Source: Flavobacterium sp. (GTDB lineage: Bacteria > Bacteroidota > Bacteroidia > Flavobacteriales > Flavobacteriaceae). Taken from it: DNA of 64,000 bases. The notes beneath the pieces were generated by a model that searched no databases, was not told the DNA's origin, and saw nothing but the letters and a program-made list of their open reading frames with translations. Position numbers and translations under genes: made by a program. Below are positions 16,753 through 25,492 of this stretch, piece after piece (the stretch's first letter is position 1; each line of letters opens with the position of its first letter). Where the stretch lies: NCBI RefSeq assembly GCF_030146175.1, contig NZ_JASLCE010000013.1, positions 1-64,000 of the forward strand, in the 5' to 3' direction.

Positions 16753-18402
16753 TTACAATACAGCGGGAATACTCCTTCCCGGATAAGCATAAAGCACACT
16801 GACTGAATGAATTTCGTGAGGGCCAACCATTAATTTTCCACTACTTGAAACACTTATAGGTACATCCCACCATAACACTATATCTTTATCATCTGATTCT
16901 GTCAAATAAATACTTTCAATAATCCCTGTTTCTACATTGTATTTGCATCCCCAAAAGGTACGTATATGATGAGGTGTAACAGTAGTTATCGAACAAACTC
17001 CTCTTTCTTGAAACCCTTTTATGATAAACTCCGAAAACGCTTTTACGTTATTGGGATATTTCTCTTCAAAAAAAGAATGATCAAAAAAATGATCTATATT
17101 TGGAAATATTTCAGGAAAATACTTCGGAAAATACCAAATCATCCCTCTTAATTCCATATTTCCCTGATTAGGAAAATGAGAAGCAAACGTTTCAAAAACG
17201 GCCAATTGCCGGAAATTAGCATGCTCTCTACCCGGAGTAAAACCATTTGGAGCTCCAACAGGAAGTACATTCCCATCGGCTATATAACGATCCTGCCACC
17301 ATTGAATCATATTACTACTGGTAGCCGCCCAACAAAGCTTGGAGTCCTGAGAAAATCCTTCCTGCCCTCTCGACTTATTCTGATCATACCACCCTGTATC
17401 CAAACTAACGCCTTCGGCAAAAAGCGTTCCCGGTTCATGAGGAACATGAGTAAGCAAAGGAACTTCTACCAGAATTACCGCCGTTTCCCATTCCGTTACC
17501 TGAATTCTAAAATCAATAGCCTTTTTGATCGTTTTTACCGGTTTAATTTTTAATAAAAATCTCTTATTCCGTACCACACTTTCGGAATTTTCGATCGTGA
17601 TTATTTTTGCTTTTCCAAGATTGGGGTCGTTTGGTGTAATATATATTTTAATCTGCTGGCTCTGATAAAAGTAGGCTATATTTTCAGGCGTATTTACCGC
17701 TGTCAATTTCGAACTGTAATCGGTCTTTCCCTGTGCTGGTAGTGCTGTAACAGTATTGCTAAACAGAGCACCTTCCTGTATTTGTAATCCTTCCATTTCA
17801 ATCCGGTAACTATTATTATAAACAGTACCCGCTGCTGCATTTTCTTCTACTTCTACATATAGTGCAGACGGTACTCTTTGCAACGACGCCTCAATTACAA
17901 TCGGAGAAGCATCTCCGGATAAAACCGGAAGCGCACTGGTACACATCGGAAAACCATCACTTATAAAATCTTCCGGACGACGTGTACTTTTCAATTGAAG
18001 TAATTCTGCCTCTGTTATCGGATCGTTAGAGAAAGTCATATTAGCCACTAAATAGGCTTTTAAACCCTCTCGTATTTCACTTTCCGGAATCGCAACGGTT
18101 ATTTTTTCATTTTTAATTTCATGATGGCGTTCTTCCTGAACTAATTCTTCTCCGTTATTATGGAAAAGAAATAAACTATGCTGTTTTATAGCATTTTCCT
18201 GTTCTGTTGGATTGGCGTCTGAACTTTCGTTAAAATCACTCAGACTGATTTTAAATTCCAAAGACTTCATTCCGTTTGCCGGATCAGCAGTAAAAACATC
18301 TCGCTCTTCAGAACAGGAAACAGACGTAAAAACAAAAAGAATTATAATTAGAATACTTATTGTCGACTTAACCGACGATACAAAATACTTATTCATACTC
18401 AT
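16753..18402 (-). CDS. Surface lipoprotein with IdeS/Mac-type cysteine endopeptidase domain and fimbrillin-like N-terminus
   Basis: 549 residues. The lipobox FTSVSC gives Cys30, followed by SEERD, close to the S-acidic-acidic export signal known for Flavobacterium surface lipoproteins. Residues ~45-310 (HSLFLFHNNGEELV, KAYLVANM, VIEASLQRVPSALYVEVEE) resemble fimbrillin/Mfa-type N-domains. Residues ~325-549 match the Mac/IdeS family (peptidase C66): GWYDQNKSRG, SKLCWAATSSNMIQWWQD with nucleophile Cys357, HHIRTFWG with His479, and IYLTESDD with Glu502/Asp504 where Streptococcus IdeS has Asp284/Asp286. The IgG substrate of IdeS cannot be assumed here. A -7 box at 18493-18500 faces this gene. Confidence 0.86.
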   Translation of the reverse strand: MSMNKYFVSSVKSTISILIIILFVFTSVSCSEERDVFTADPANGMKSLEFKISLSDFNESSDANPTEQENAIKQHSLFLFHNNGEELVQEERHHEIKNEKITVAIPESEIREGLKAYLVANMTFSNDPITEAELLQLKSTRRPEDFISDGFPMCTSALPVLSGDASPIVIEASLQRVPSALYVEVEENAAAGTVYNNSYRIEMEGLQIQEGALFSNTVTALPAQGKTDYSSKLTAVNTPENIAYFYQSQQIKIYITPNDPNLGKAKIITIENSESVVRNKRFLLKIKPVKTIKKAIDFRIQVTEWETAVILVEVPLLTHVPHEPGTLFAEGVSLDTGWYDQNKSRGQEGFSQDSKLCWAATSSNMIQWWQDRYIADGNVLPVGAPNGFTPGREHANFRQLAVFETFASHFPNQGNMELRGMIWYFPKYFPEIFPNIDHFFDHSFFEEKYPNNVKAFSEFIIKGFQERGVCSITTVTPHHIRTFWGCKYNVETGIIESIYLTESDDKDIVLWWDVPISVSSSGKLMVGPHEIHSVSVLYAYPGRSIPAVL

Positions 18403-18492
18403 TTATATTAATATTTATCGTTAGTCTTTTGGAATTCTACGATTAAATTGAGGATACAGAACAATATTTTGGCACATCATAACTGATTATTA

Positions 18493-18500
18493 CAAAGTTA
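18493..18500 (-). promoter_or_regulatory. -7 element TAACTTTG for the protease lipoprotein
   Basis: The plus-strand bases CAAAGTTA read TAACTTTG on the minus strand, a full TAnnTTTG match about 90 bp before the start at 18402. No TTG -33 element is evident. Confidence 0.5.
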
Positions 18501-18681
18501 ATTTATACCACCTTAAATTCAGGTAAGCCTAACCGAGTCAATTACAACCTTTCAACAGACATTAATTTAAAACGGTTTACCCTCCTGTTTCTATCCTGTC
18601 TACTTTACATTCAAAACCTAACAATTATCATGTTTTATCCGCGAATAGGTTCATTATTTTGTAGAAATCTATTAGAACCAT

Positions 18682-19935
18682 ATGAATTACTGGAAAAAAG
18701 TAACCGCAGCAGAACGTCAGCTCCGCATCCGGGAAGCGCTGGCAGAAAATGTTAACTTTTCAAAAGATGCCTCCTTAGGCTATCCCGCCTCCAAACTGGA
18801 TGGCAAAGTCTTTTATGAAGAAGCTCCCTTTTTAAAAGAGGCTCCGATGCTACAATCGTTTGTAGCCAATCCAAACCATATTGGTTGTCATACATTTGGC
18901 ACTTCCGAAAAGGCCTTTAAAGGGACGCAGGAAATCGAACGTGAAGTACTCAATATGATCGCAGTGGATATCTTCCATATGGAACCTGAAAACTTCGACG
19001 GTTATATCGCTCCCGGCGGTACCGAAGCCAATATACAGGCACTGTGGATTTACCGGAATTATTTTAGCAATACTTTCGGAGCACATCCTGATGAAATTGC
19101 AATTCTGGCTTCCGAAGACACCCACTATTCCATTCCGAAAGGAGCCAATCTGTTACTGATCGACTGGTTAAAAGTTCCGGTAGATTTTGGAAATCGTTCC
19201 ATCACAGCAGAAACACTGGAAACAATATTGATCAAAGCCAAAGAAAATGGTAAAAAATACTTTATCGTAGTAGCCAATATGGGTACCACCATGTTTGGTT
19301 CGGTAGACAATCCCGACCTGTATACGTCTTTGCTTGAAAAACACCAGCTCGACTATAAATTACATGTCGATGCTGCCTATGGCGGTTTTGTTTATCCGTT
19401 TAGCAATGCTTCTTCGGTTCTTGATTTCCAGAATCCAAAAATCAGTTCCATTACCATTGACGCACATAAAATGCTACAGGCGCCTTATGGAACCGGTATT
19501 TTTATCTGTCGTAAAGGACTTATCGAAAACGTACTCACCAAAGAAGCCGAATATGTGGAAGGTCTAGATCTGACACTCTGTGGAAGTCGTTCCGGAGCAA
19601 ATGCCGTAGCCGTATGGCTGATTCTGACAACCTATGGTGCACACGGATGGTTTGAAAAAGTTTCTGTTCTACAAATGCGTACCAACTGGTTATGTCAGCA
19701 ACTCGATCTATTGAAAATCCCATATTTCAGGGAACCGTTTATGAATATCGTAACCGTTCGGGCTTCCTTTGTCCCGGAACAAGTTGCCGAGCGCTTTAAT
19801 CTGGTACCACAAAAACACGACGCAACCAACCAATGGTATAAAATTGTCGTAATGGATCATGTTGAAATCGAGCATCTGACCGCATTTGTCACCGCCTTAC
19901 AAAATGTCGCCATCACCTCCGAAACATCCGTTTAA
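18682..19935 (+). CDS. Group II PLP-dependent amino acid decarboxylase
   Basis: 417 residues. NHIGCHTFGTSEKAF and IAPGGTEANIQALW form the PLP phosphate/substrate region. LHVDAAYGGFVYPF carries the PLP aspartate. SITIDAHKMLQAPYGTG carries the Schiff-base lysine (K263). This is the compact form shared by archaeal MfnA-like tyrosine/aspartate decarboxylases and bacterial relatives. The substrate (tyrosine, aspartate, glutamate or another amino acid) cannot be told from sequence alone. It stands alone between a divergent lipoprotein gene and a terminator. A near-match to the -7 element lies around 18653-18660. Confidence 0.87.
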   Translation: MNYWKKVTAAERQLRIREALAENVNFSKDASLGYPASKLDGKVFYEEAPFLKEAPMLQSFVANPNHIGCHTFGTSEKAFKGTQEIEREVLNMIAVDIFHMEPENFDGYIAPGGTEANIQALWIYRNYFSNTFGAHPDEIAILASEDTHYSIPKGANLLLIDWLKVPVDFGNRSITAETLETILIKAKENGKKYFIVVANMGTTMFGSVDNPDLYTSLLEKHQLDYKLHVDAAYGGFVYPFSNASSVLDFQNPKISSITIDAHKMLQAPYGTGIFICRKGLIENVLTKEAEYVEGLDLTLCGSRSGANAVAVWLILTTYGAHGWFEKVSVLQMRTNWLCQQLDLLKIPYFREPFMNIVTVRASFVPEQVAERFNLVPQKHDATNQWYKIVVMDHVEIEHLTAFVTALQNVAITSETSV

Positions 19936-19959
19936 ATCAGGAACGAAACATTTTTAAAT

Positions 19960-19991
19960 AACAAAGCGCAACTAAAAGTTGCGCTTTGTTA
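19960..19991. terminator. Bidirectional terminator
   Basis: AACAAAGCGCAACT and AGTTGCGCTTTGTTA form a 13-bp stem with a small loop between convergent genes ending at 19935 and 20004. Confidence 0.85.
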
Positions 19992-20003
19992 AATTGCGGA
20001 AAT

Positions 20004-22199
20004 TTAATAACAATCCGTCAGTATTTGATTATGGGATTGATAATAATGTAACTCCATACCATTATGCTCCTTACAAATTGTTTCCAATAAAGTCGTTACA
20101 TTTTGCTGCATTGCCAATGATCCACAAATCATGATCACACCGCCCGATTGTAGCGTTTCGGCAATAAAAACCGCATCCCGTGCCAGTAAATCCTTGACAT
20201 ATTGTTTTGCGCCTTCGCGTGAATAGGCAATATGCAATTGTTTTAATTTTTGTGAGGTCAAACAGGCTTCAATACCGTCCCGATATAAGGCAAACGAAGC
20301 TTCTCCCCTAAAACCGCAATATAAATAACAATTCGCCCCTTTATTTTCGTCCAGCATTCCTAAAAAGGGTGCAATACCGGTTCCGTTGGAAATCATAATC
20401 ACGTTTTGGGCTTTTTTCGGAAAATGGAAATGCTCATTACCTACAATTCGGGCTTGTAGTGTATCACCTGGTTTTAATGCATACAGATAAGACGACCCCA
20501 AACCTCCGGGATATAACTTGACACTCAACTGTACCATATGGTCCACTTTTCCAATCGAATATTGACGTTCCCGGTGATCGTTAGCCGGATAAATCGCCAA
20601 TAAATCCCCGGATGTAAATGGCAACTTGCGTTGTGGCGCTATCTGAATCAGAAAGGCACCGTCGGTATGCGCCAGTTCGGTTTTCGAAACAACGGTAAAC
20701 GCTTTTAATCCCTTTGGTTTTCCCTGAAAAGCAATCATCGATTCGGAAAAAGGAATTTCGACTTTTTGCGACCAAAGGTTCGCCCAGCGTTGGAAATCAT
20801 CCGGAGATTTATCATTAACCGTATGAATATCCAGAAATGGTATTGCCCATGTTTGTTGCTCCAGTATATTGTGAACCTCAAAAGCAAACTTACAGAAATC
20901 CGGGTAGGATTTGGATCCGAAGCCTAAAACCGAAAAGTGAACCGGTTGCTGTTGTGGCTGTTTTTCCAATAATGTACGGAATTTTGCCGCATTTGTCGGC
21001 GCATCACCCAAACCATAAGTAGCCGTTAACAGGATGAGGTGTTCTGCTTTCGGGAAAACTGTATATGCATTCAGTTCCGTAATAAAGGACTTCTCTCCTT
21101 GTTTTAGCAACTGTTCGTGAACGGCATTCGCAAAACGAAATGTTGTCCCGTTTTCCGATCCGACCAAAATAATAAAACGGCTTTCGTCGCTTTTAAATTT
21201 ATTTCGAACACGATTTCCGCGTCTTTTAAATGTGATTGCAAAACCGGAATAAATAAAAAATAGAATATTCGCAGCAGCTATCGCCAGAACAATCGCCCAA
21301 ACAGCACTCGAACGCCCGGTATGCAACGTCAGACTCAGATTGGACAAAAGTGTGGTTTGTGAATACGGTATTTCGCTTAGGATATCACCGGTTATCTGAT
21401 TCACGACCAATTCCCGGTCTTTCAGTTTAAACGTATAATAATCTTCTACGTCTTCGGAAAACGGAAATTCAATGGATTGTACTTCGGATAAAGGTAAATG
21501 CTGAAATACTTTAAAATCGGATAACTTTTGAGCCGGCTCCGAACGGATGGCATCAAAATCGATAGCGTGCGTTATCTTTTTTTCCGGTCCTAGCAATTCA
21601 AAGCGCACTAACGACAGATAGGTTCCGGTAATTGTAATGATCAAAATCGGAATTAATGCCAGTCGTCCCAATAATACATGGTAATACTGCGCGAAGTTTT
21701 CTTTAACGATCCGGGTAAAAAAACGTTTCAAACCACGTTGCCGCTGAATCACTAAAACCGTTCCGGTACTCGCGATCAGTAACAATAAAAAGGCGGTTAT
21801 CCCTATAAAAACCCTTCCGGTTTCATGTAAAAAAAGCGAGCGGTGCAATGTGGTTACCCATCGAAAAAATTCATTTTCTTTAGGTACCACTCCGAGTGAT
21901 TTCCCTGTTTTCGGATCTACGTAAACCGTTGCGTCCTTACCATCGGCATCAATCACTTTGGCTATTACAAACTGGTTGGCATCAATCGTTACATCGGTAA
22001 TTTCGTCGTATTCCTTTTTGAGTACCGGTAGCATTTCAGCCACCGTAATTTGGTTGAAGTCGGCTGCGCGATAGGGTTGTGTTTTTTGCAGAACGGGTTC
22101 AAAAGCAAGCACAATTCCCGTTACGGAAGCGAGGGCTATAAAGAGAAAAGAAGATACAGCCAATGCTAGATGGCTGTATCTCCATAATGAGATTGTCAT
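20004..22199 (-). CDS. PepSY - flavodoxin - ferredoxin-reductase fusion (membrane flavoreductase)
   Basis: 731 residues. Residues ~1-330 are a PepSY-associated membrane module with four predicted TM helices (SHLALAVSSFLFIALASVTGIVLAF, HETGRVFIGITAFLLLLIAS, VLLGRLALIPILIITITGTYLSL and AIVLAIAAANILFFIYSGFAI). Residues ~340-480 are a flavodoxin domain (IILVGSENGTTFRFANAV, LTATYGLGDAPTNA). Residues ~510-731 are an FNR-type FAD/NAD(P) reductase (RERQYSIG, MISNGTGIAPFLGML). It resembles the electron-donating half of sulfite/P450 reductases placed on the membrane, and probably passes NAD(P)H electrons across it. It is the last gene of a three-gene operon behind a Fur-like box, so ferric-siderophore or haem reduction is a reasonable inference. 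Confidence 0.88.
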   Translation of the reverse strand: MTISLWRYSHLALAVSSFLFIALASVTGIVLAFEPVLQKTQPYRAADFNQITVAEMLPVLKKEYDEITDVTIDANQFVIAKVIDADGKDATVYVDPKTGKSLGVVPKENEFFRWVTTLHRSLFLHETGRVFIGITAFLLLLIASTGTVLVIQRQRGLKRFFTRIVKENFAQYYHVLLGRLALIPILIITITGTYLSLVRFELLGPEKKITHAIDFDAIRSEPAQKLSDFKVFQHLPLSEVQSIEFPFSEDVEDYYTFKLKDRELVVNQITGDILSEIPYSQTTLLSNLSLTLHTGRSSAVWAIVLAIAAANILFFIYSGFAITFKRRGNRVRNKFKSDESRFIILVGSENGTTFRFANAVHEQLLKQGEKSFITELNAYTVFPKAEHLILLTATYGLGDAPTNAAKFRTLLEKQPQQQPVHFSVLGFGSKSYPDFCKFAFEVHNILEQQTWAIPFLDIHTVNDKSPDDFQRWANLWSQKVEIPFSESMIAFQGKPKGLKAFTVVSKTELAHTDGAFLIQIAPQRKLPFTSGDLLAIYPANDHRERQYSIGKVDHMVQLSVKLYPGGLGSSYLYALKPGDTLQARIVGNEHFHFPKKAQNVIMISNGTGIAPFLGMLDENKGANCYLYCGFRGEASFALYRDGIEACLTSQKLKQLHIAYSREGAKQYVKDLLARDAVFIAETLQSGGVIMICGSLAMQQNVTTLLETICKEHNGMELHYYQSHNQILTDCY

Positions 22200-22210
22200 A
22201 TTTCCAATTG

Positions 22211-22702
22211 TTAATTCGGACTGATACGTACGTAACGGATATATCCCGTACCTTCATTTTTACCCGAAAGATTCTCGGTTGTTAACGGGAATTCGATGTC
22301 TTTTACACGGTATTCCTGGTTCTCTACCGCTGATTCGAATCGAAGGCTGTAACCTGCATTAATCTTCGCATTTTCTAATTCCAACACTGTAATGCTACGC
22401 TCACCGCCCGAAACCGATGCTCCGGTAATGGCACTAAGATTAGCTGGTTTTTTAGTCTGGAATTTATGCCATTCTTTCAGGTCTTTGTACCATTTTTTAT
22501 CATCGCCCATCACATAAAGTGTTTTTTCATAGGCGCCTTTCGGATCGATTAACGATACTACAATATAAGCACCTTCACCTGGATAATTTGTCATCTGAAC
22601 CATACATTTGTATTTCGATGATCCGGTTTTCTGTGCCATTACTGTTACTCCCGAACAAAATGTCAACGCAAGGATAAGGGCTACTTTAAACAGTTTTTTC
22701 AT
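22211..22702 (-). CDS. DUF2271 periplasmic protein
   Basis: 163 residues with a signal peptide (MKKLFKVALILALTFCSGVTVMAQ). The body matches DUF2271: VQMTNYPGEGAYIVVSLIDPKGAYEKTLYVMGDDKKWYKDL, then ITGASVSGGERSITVLEL. This family is usually found beside PepSY membrane reductases and TonB receptors, although its function is not known. It lies 11 bp upstream of the PepSY fusion and 4 bp after the ankyrin gene, inside one minus-strand operon. Confidence 0.88.
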   Translation of the reverse strand: MKKLFKVALILALTFCSGVTVMAQKTGSSKYKCMVQMTNYPGEGAYIVVSLIDPKGAYEKTLYVMGDDKKWYKDLKEWHKFQTKKPANLSAITGASVSGGERSITVLELENAKINAGYSLRFESAVENQEYRVKDIEFPLTTENLSGKNEGTGYIRYVRISPN

Positions 22703-22706
22703 ATTC

Positions 22707-24194
22707 TTATTTTAAGAAATCTAGTGATACTTTATTTTTAGTCAATGTTTCGTTTTCAGAAGCCAGATCATAGGCTGTTTCTTTAAACTCGGTCTGGATT
22801 GATTTTTTAGCGTCAAGATTGTTGATCAGGTGCTTTAAAATCGTATCGTCCTGTGCTACTAAAGCCGCTTTATGTAAAGCAGTCATTCCTTCTTTATTCT
22901 TAGCATTTACGTCCGATTTATAACTTTCGATAAGTTTGATCAACGACATATCATTTTTTGCAACTGCCATATGTAGCAATGTATTTCCGTTTTTCTGAGG
23001 TGCTGCCACATTCAATCCGGTTTGTTCGATTGTTTTTAATTTGGCGCGGAACAACTCCTCTTTTTGCGGTGTATACGATTGCATTAAATAGGCTACTACA
23101 TTATCGCCATTGGCATCCACAGCTTTTACATCGGCCTCTTTACTTAACAACAAACGAACCACTTCCGGAGAATTGTAACGTGCCGCTAATAACAATGCGG
23201 TTGCTCCTTTTTTATTCGCCTGATTGATATTTTTAACCGAAGGTAGTAAAATATTTAGCACTTCAAGATCGCTGTTACTTGCCGCTGCGTTCATAAAAGC
23301 GGTTGTTCCTTCTTTGTCCGGTTGGTTTACATCTACACCTTTAGACAGGAAATATTTAATAATATCACCTTGTTTGTCTTTTCTTACGATGGCATGTAAA
23401 ACGGTTTCACCATTTTTCCCGGTAGCCGTCGGCTTGATTTTTAATTCTTCCAGATATTGGTAAACATCCAACGTGTTGGCAGTACTACGTGTTCCCTGAC
23501 TCGCAAAGATCATCGCGTTATCGTTAAACTTCACTCCTTTTTTTAACAAGGCTTTCAAGGTTTCAATATTTCCGGTTCTGGCGGCATAGTTAAAAGCCGT
23601 ATTTCCATTGGCATCGGTACTTTTAAGATCCAATCCTTTATTCACAAAGTAGTTGATCAAAGAAAAGTCTTTATCATAAGCTGCGACTAATAAAAGTGCA
23701 TTAGCCCCTTCGTGATCCACATCTTTTTTCAGATTGGCTCCGTTTTTCAGGCACAAATCATACACTTTGGTGTTTGCCTGACCATTTGCAGCGGCAAAGT
23801 TCAATGGGGTATACCCTTTGTCATCCTGTAAATCCGTTTTAGCACCTTTGCTTAATAAATACTCCATCAGATCGACATTTCCTTTATAAGCCGCCCAAAA
23901 CAGGTAGGTTCTACCATCGTGTGTTAGCTTATTTACACCGTTACCTTCTTGCGATAATAAAAATTTGATGGCATCGTTAGAAACCCCTTCGGTTATGGCA
24001 AATACCACCGGATCAAAAGCATTACTGTTCAACTGTGAAGGATTTCCTCCTTTTTGAATTTCCGCTTTTATAGTGGTTATGTCGGGATTTTTTTTCCAGA
24101 AAGAGCGCTCTAAAAATACATTTTGTTGCGCGTGAAGCGTTACGGAAGCCAGTGTTATCGAAGCGATAAATAGCTGTTTGAAGTTTATAGTCAT
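22707..24194 (-). CDS. Exported ankyrin-repeat protein
   Basis: 495 residues. The signal peptide is MTINFKQLFIASITLASVTLHAQ. The remainder is almost entirely ankyrin repeats, about twelve, with recognisable G-TPL cores: DGRTYLFWAAYKGNVDLMEYLLSKG, KGYTPLNFAAANGQ, NGNTAFNYAARTGNIETLKALLKKG, KGATALLLAARYNSPEVVRLLLSK and NGNTLLHMAVAKND. An exported ankyrin protein most likely acts as a periplasmic protein-binding scaffold. It is the first gene of the operon with DUF2271 and the PepSY flavoreductase, and sits directly behind the Fur-like box at 24263-24277. Confidence 0.9.
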   Translation of the reverse strand: MTINFKQLFIASITLASVTLHAQQNVFLERSFWKKNPDITTIKAEIQKGGNPSQLNSNAFDPVVFAITEGVSNDAIKFLLSQEGNGVNKLTHDGRTYLFWAAYKGNVDLMEYLLSKGAKTDLQDDKGYTPLNFAAANGQANTKVYDLCLKNGANLKKDVDHEGANALLLVAAYDKDFSLINYFVNKGLDLKSTDANGNTAFNYAARTGNIETLKALLKKGVKFNDNAMIFASQGTRSTANTLDVYQYLEELKIKPTATGKNGETVLHAIVRKDKQGDIIKYFLSKGVDVNQPDKEGTTAFMNAAASNSDLEVLNILLPSVKNINQANKKGATALLLAARYNSPEVVRLLLSKEADVKAVDANGDNVVAYLMQSYTPQKEELFRAKLKTIEQTGLNVAAPQKNGNTLLHMAVAKNDMSLIKLIESYKSDVNAKNKEGMTALHKAALVAQDDTILKHLINNLDAKKSIQTEFKETAYDLASENETLTKNKVSLDFLK

Positions 24195-24253
24195 GATAAT
24201 TTGGTTTTGAATGATACCGTTTTTACAGCAACTACTGCAAAATCACGGTCGGG

Positions 24254-24261
24254 CAAAATTA
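24254..24261 (-). promoter_or_regulatory. -7 element TAATTTTG of the ankyrin/DUF2271/PepSY operon
   Basis: CAAAATTA on the plus strand reads TAATTTTG on the minus strand, a full TAnnTTTG match. It is about 60 bp before the ankyrin start and directly adjoins the palindrome at 24263-24277. Confidence 0.6.
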
Positions 24262-24262
24262 A

Positions 24263-24277
24263 TAAGAATCATTCTAA
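24263..24277. promoter_or_regulatory. Fur-family-like operator, 7-1-7 palindrome
   Basis: TAAGAAT-C-ATTCTAA is an inverted repeat with six of seven bases matching and a one-base centre, the 7-1-7 form typical of Fur/PerR/Zur sites. It lies immediately upstream of the -7 element, so a bound repressor would block the promoter. The metal specificity cannot be read from the site. Confidence 0.55.
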
Positions 24278-24335
24278 ATAAAAAGCTAAATTATCACAAA
24301 ATATAGATGGTTGCTTTTATTTGCTTATCGAACAT

Positions 24336-24512
24336 TTATTTATTTCCAACAATAAAATAGGCCAGACTTCCCAAAACCGGAAAAGCAAGTATCAGAATAC
24401 ACCAGATAATTTTCCTATCCGATTCCAATCTCGATTTACTCAATCGAAACAAACTAAAGATGATAAATACAATCAAACATAACAGAAACAATTGCCAGTA
24501 AAATACACTCAT
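24336..24512 (-). CDS. Small membrane protein with PLDc_N-type domain
   Basis: 58 residues: MSVFYWQLFLLCLIVFIIFS opens the first TM helix, then a short basic linker (LSKSRLESDRK), then a second helix IIWCILILAFPVLGSLAYFIVG. The P-x-x-G-x-x-x-Y-x-x-x-G pattern is the PLDc_N (phospholipase D nuclease N-terminal) form found in many small stand-alone membrane proteins of unknown role. Its start is 30 bp after the stop of the upstream lipoprotein gene (24543), so the two may be co-transcribed. Confidence 0.72.
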   Translation of the reverse strand: MSVFYWQLFLLCLIVFIIFSLFRLSKSRLESDRKIIWCILILAFPVLGSLAYFIVGNK

Positions 24513-24542
24513 TTGTTTATTTTTTAAATTAATAATCTCCCC

Positions 24543-25283
24543 TTATTCCATGTCTTTAAAATATGCCGTAAAAAAAGCAAATGATGTATGTCCTCCATAC
24601 TTACTAAGCGAAGGACTAAATCTTCCTTTTGTTATTAATCTACGTCTATATACTGTACCAACGCTTTCAAAAAATAAATTATAATTAAAAATCCCTTCTA
24701 CTATAACTTCATAGGGAGCTCCTCTATCTATATTAAAATGATAAAAACTTTGGCTATAGGATACTCCTAATGTAAAGCCCGTAATATCAGTAAAAACATT
24801 GGTGATTGCATCAAATTGCTTGGCATCCAATAAATTTCTATTATAATTAAAACTAAGATTCATATTCATATATAAAGCTCCACGAACCGGAAACTGCCCG
24901 GAATAATAACAATTATCTCTAAAATCCCAGTCACCTCCATATCTAGCAGATGTATTATTATTCTGTAATGTATCCAACACAGGCAACATCTCTTCTTTAT
25001 TTAAAATAGTTTCTTTTGGAAATATCTTTTCTAAATCATCCAATGATTTCAGCATTATACACTCATCAGGTTTAATTTCGTCCGTAAACGATACATTGGC
25101 CGGGTCTAATCCCAGCTCTTTAAATTTTGCCAGTATCAATTCTTTTTTATAATTTTTCTCCTCTTGACTTAAACTTTTTGGCGTCGTTTCTGTATAATCG
25201 GAACCACACGAAACAAACAACAATATTCCTAAAAAAGGAACTCTCATTTTTTTTACAATAGTGACTAATCTCATAATTTCCAT
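24543..25283 (-). CDS. Lipoprotein of unknown function
   Basis: 246 residues; translation may instead start at the internal Met at residue 13 (25247). The lipoprotein signal ends GILLFVSC, followed by GSDYTE, which includes acidic residues near the lipid Cys as seen in surface-exported lipoproteins of this group. The middle is acidic and helical (EEKNYKKELILAKFKELGLDPANV). The C-terminal half is rich in aromatic beta-type segments (YMNMNLSFNYNRNL, FTLGVSYSQSFYHFN). I do not recognise the family. Confidence 0.7.
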   Translation of the reverse strand: MEIMRLVTIVKKMRVPFLGILLFVSCGSDYTETTPKSLSQEEKNYKKELILAKFKELGLDPANVSFTDEIKPDECIMLKSLDDLEKIFPKETILNKEEMLPVLDTLQNNNTSARYGGDWDFRDNCYYSGQFPVRGALYMNMNLSFNYNRNLLDAKQFDAITNVFTDITGFTLGVSYSQSFYHFNIDRGAPYEVIVEGIFNYNLFFESVGTVYRRRLITKGRFSPSLSKYGGHTSFAFFTAYFKDME

Positions 25284-25392
25284 TTTTTAAACGTTTATCA
25301 GAAGTTCCGTAAACATTAAAAAACAATAGCATAAATGACTTTTTCTTACTGCTTTTCGAACGGAAATACAACATTAAAAACGATACAAACAA

Positions 25393-25435
25393 AAAAACCG
25401 TAGCCAATTGAACATTTTCAATAGGCTACGGTTTA
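25393..25435 (-). terminator. Terminator of the FMN-reductase operon
   Basis: AAACCGTAGCC and GGCTACGGTTT form an 11-bp stem around a loop that itself contains GAA/TTC. The minus-strand copy ends in TTTTTTTG. Confidence 0.8.
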
Positions 25436-25492
25436 TATTTTTTAAGGATTCAGCTATCGGTATCACGAAAACGATACCAATCGTTCGTTGAA

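Noticed and set aside
18471-18490. Second sigma-54-like site (TTGGCAC near 18471)
   Set aside because: The TGGCAC half is present, but no TTGC-like element occurs at the required distance.
25147-25407. Minus-strand 86-codon hydrophobic frame overlapping the lipoprotein gene
   Set aside because: It is the out-of-frame reading of the lipoprotein gene's 5' end and upstream DNA. The lipoprotein frame has a proper signal and longer extent.
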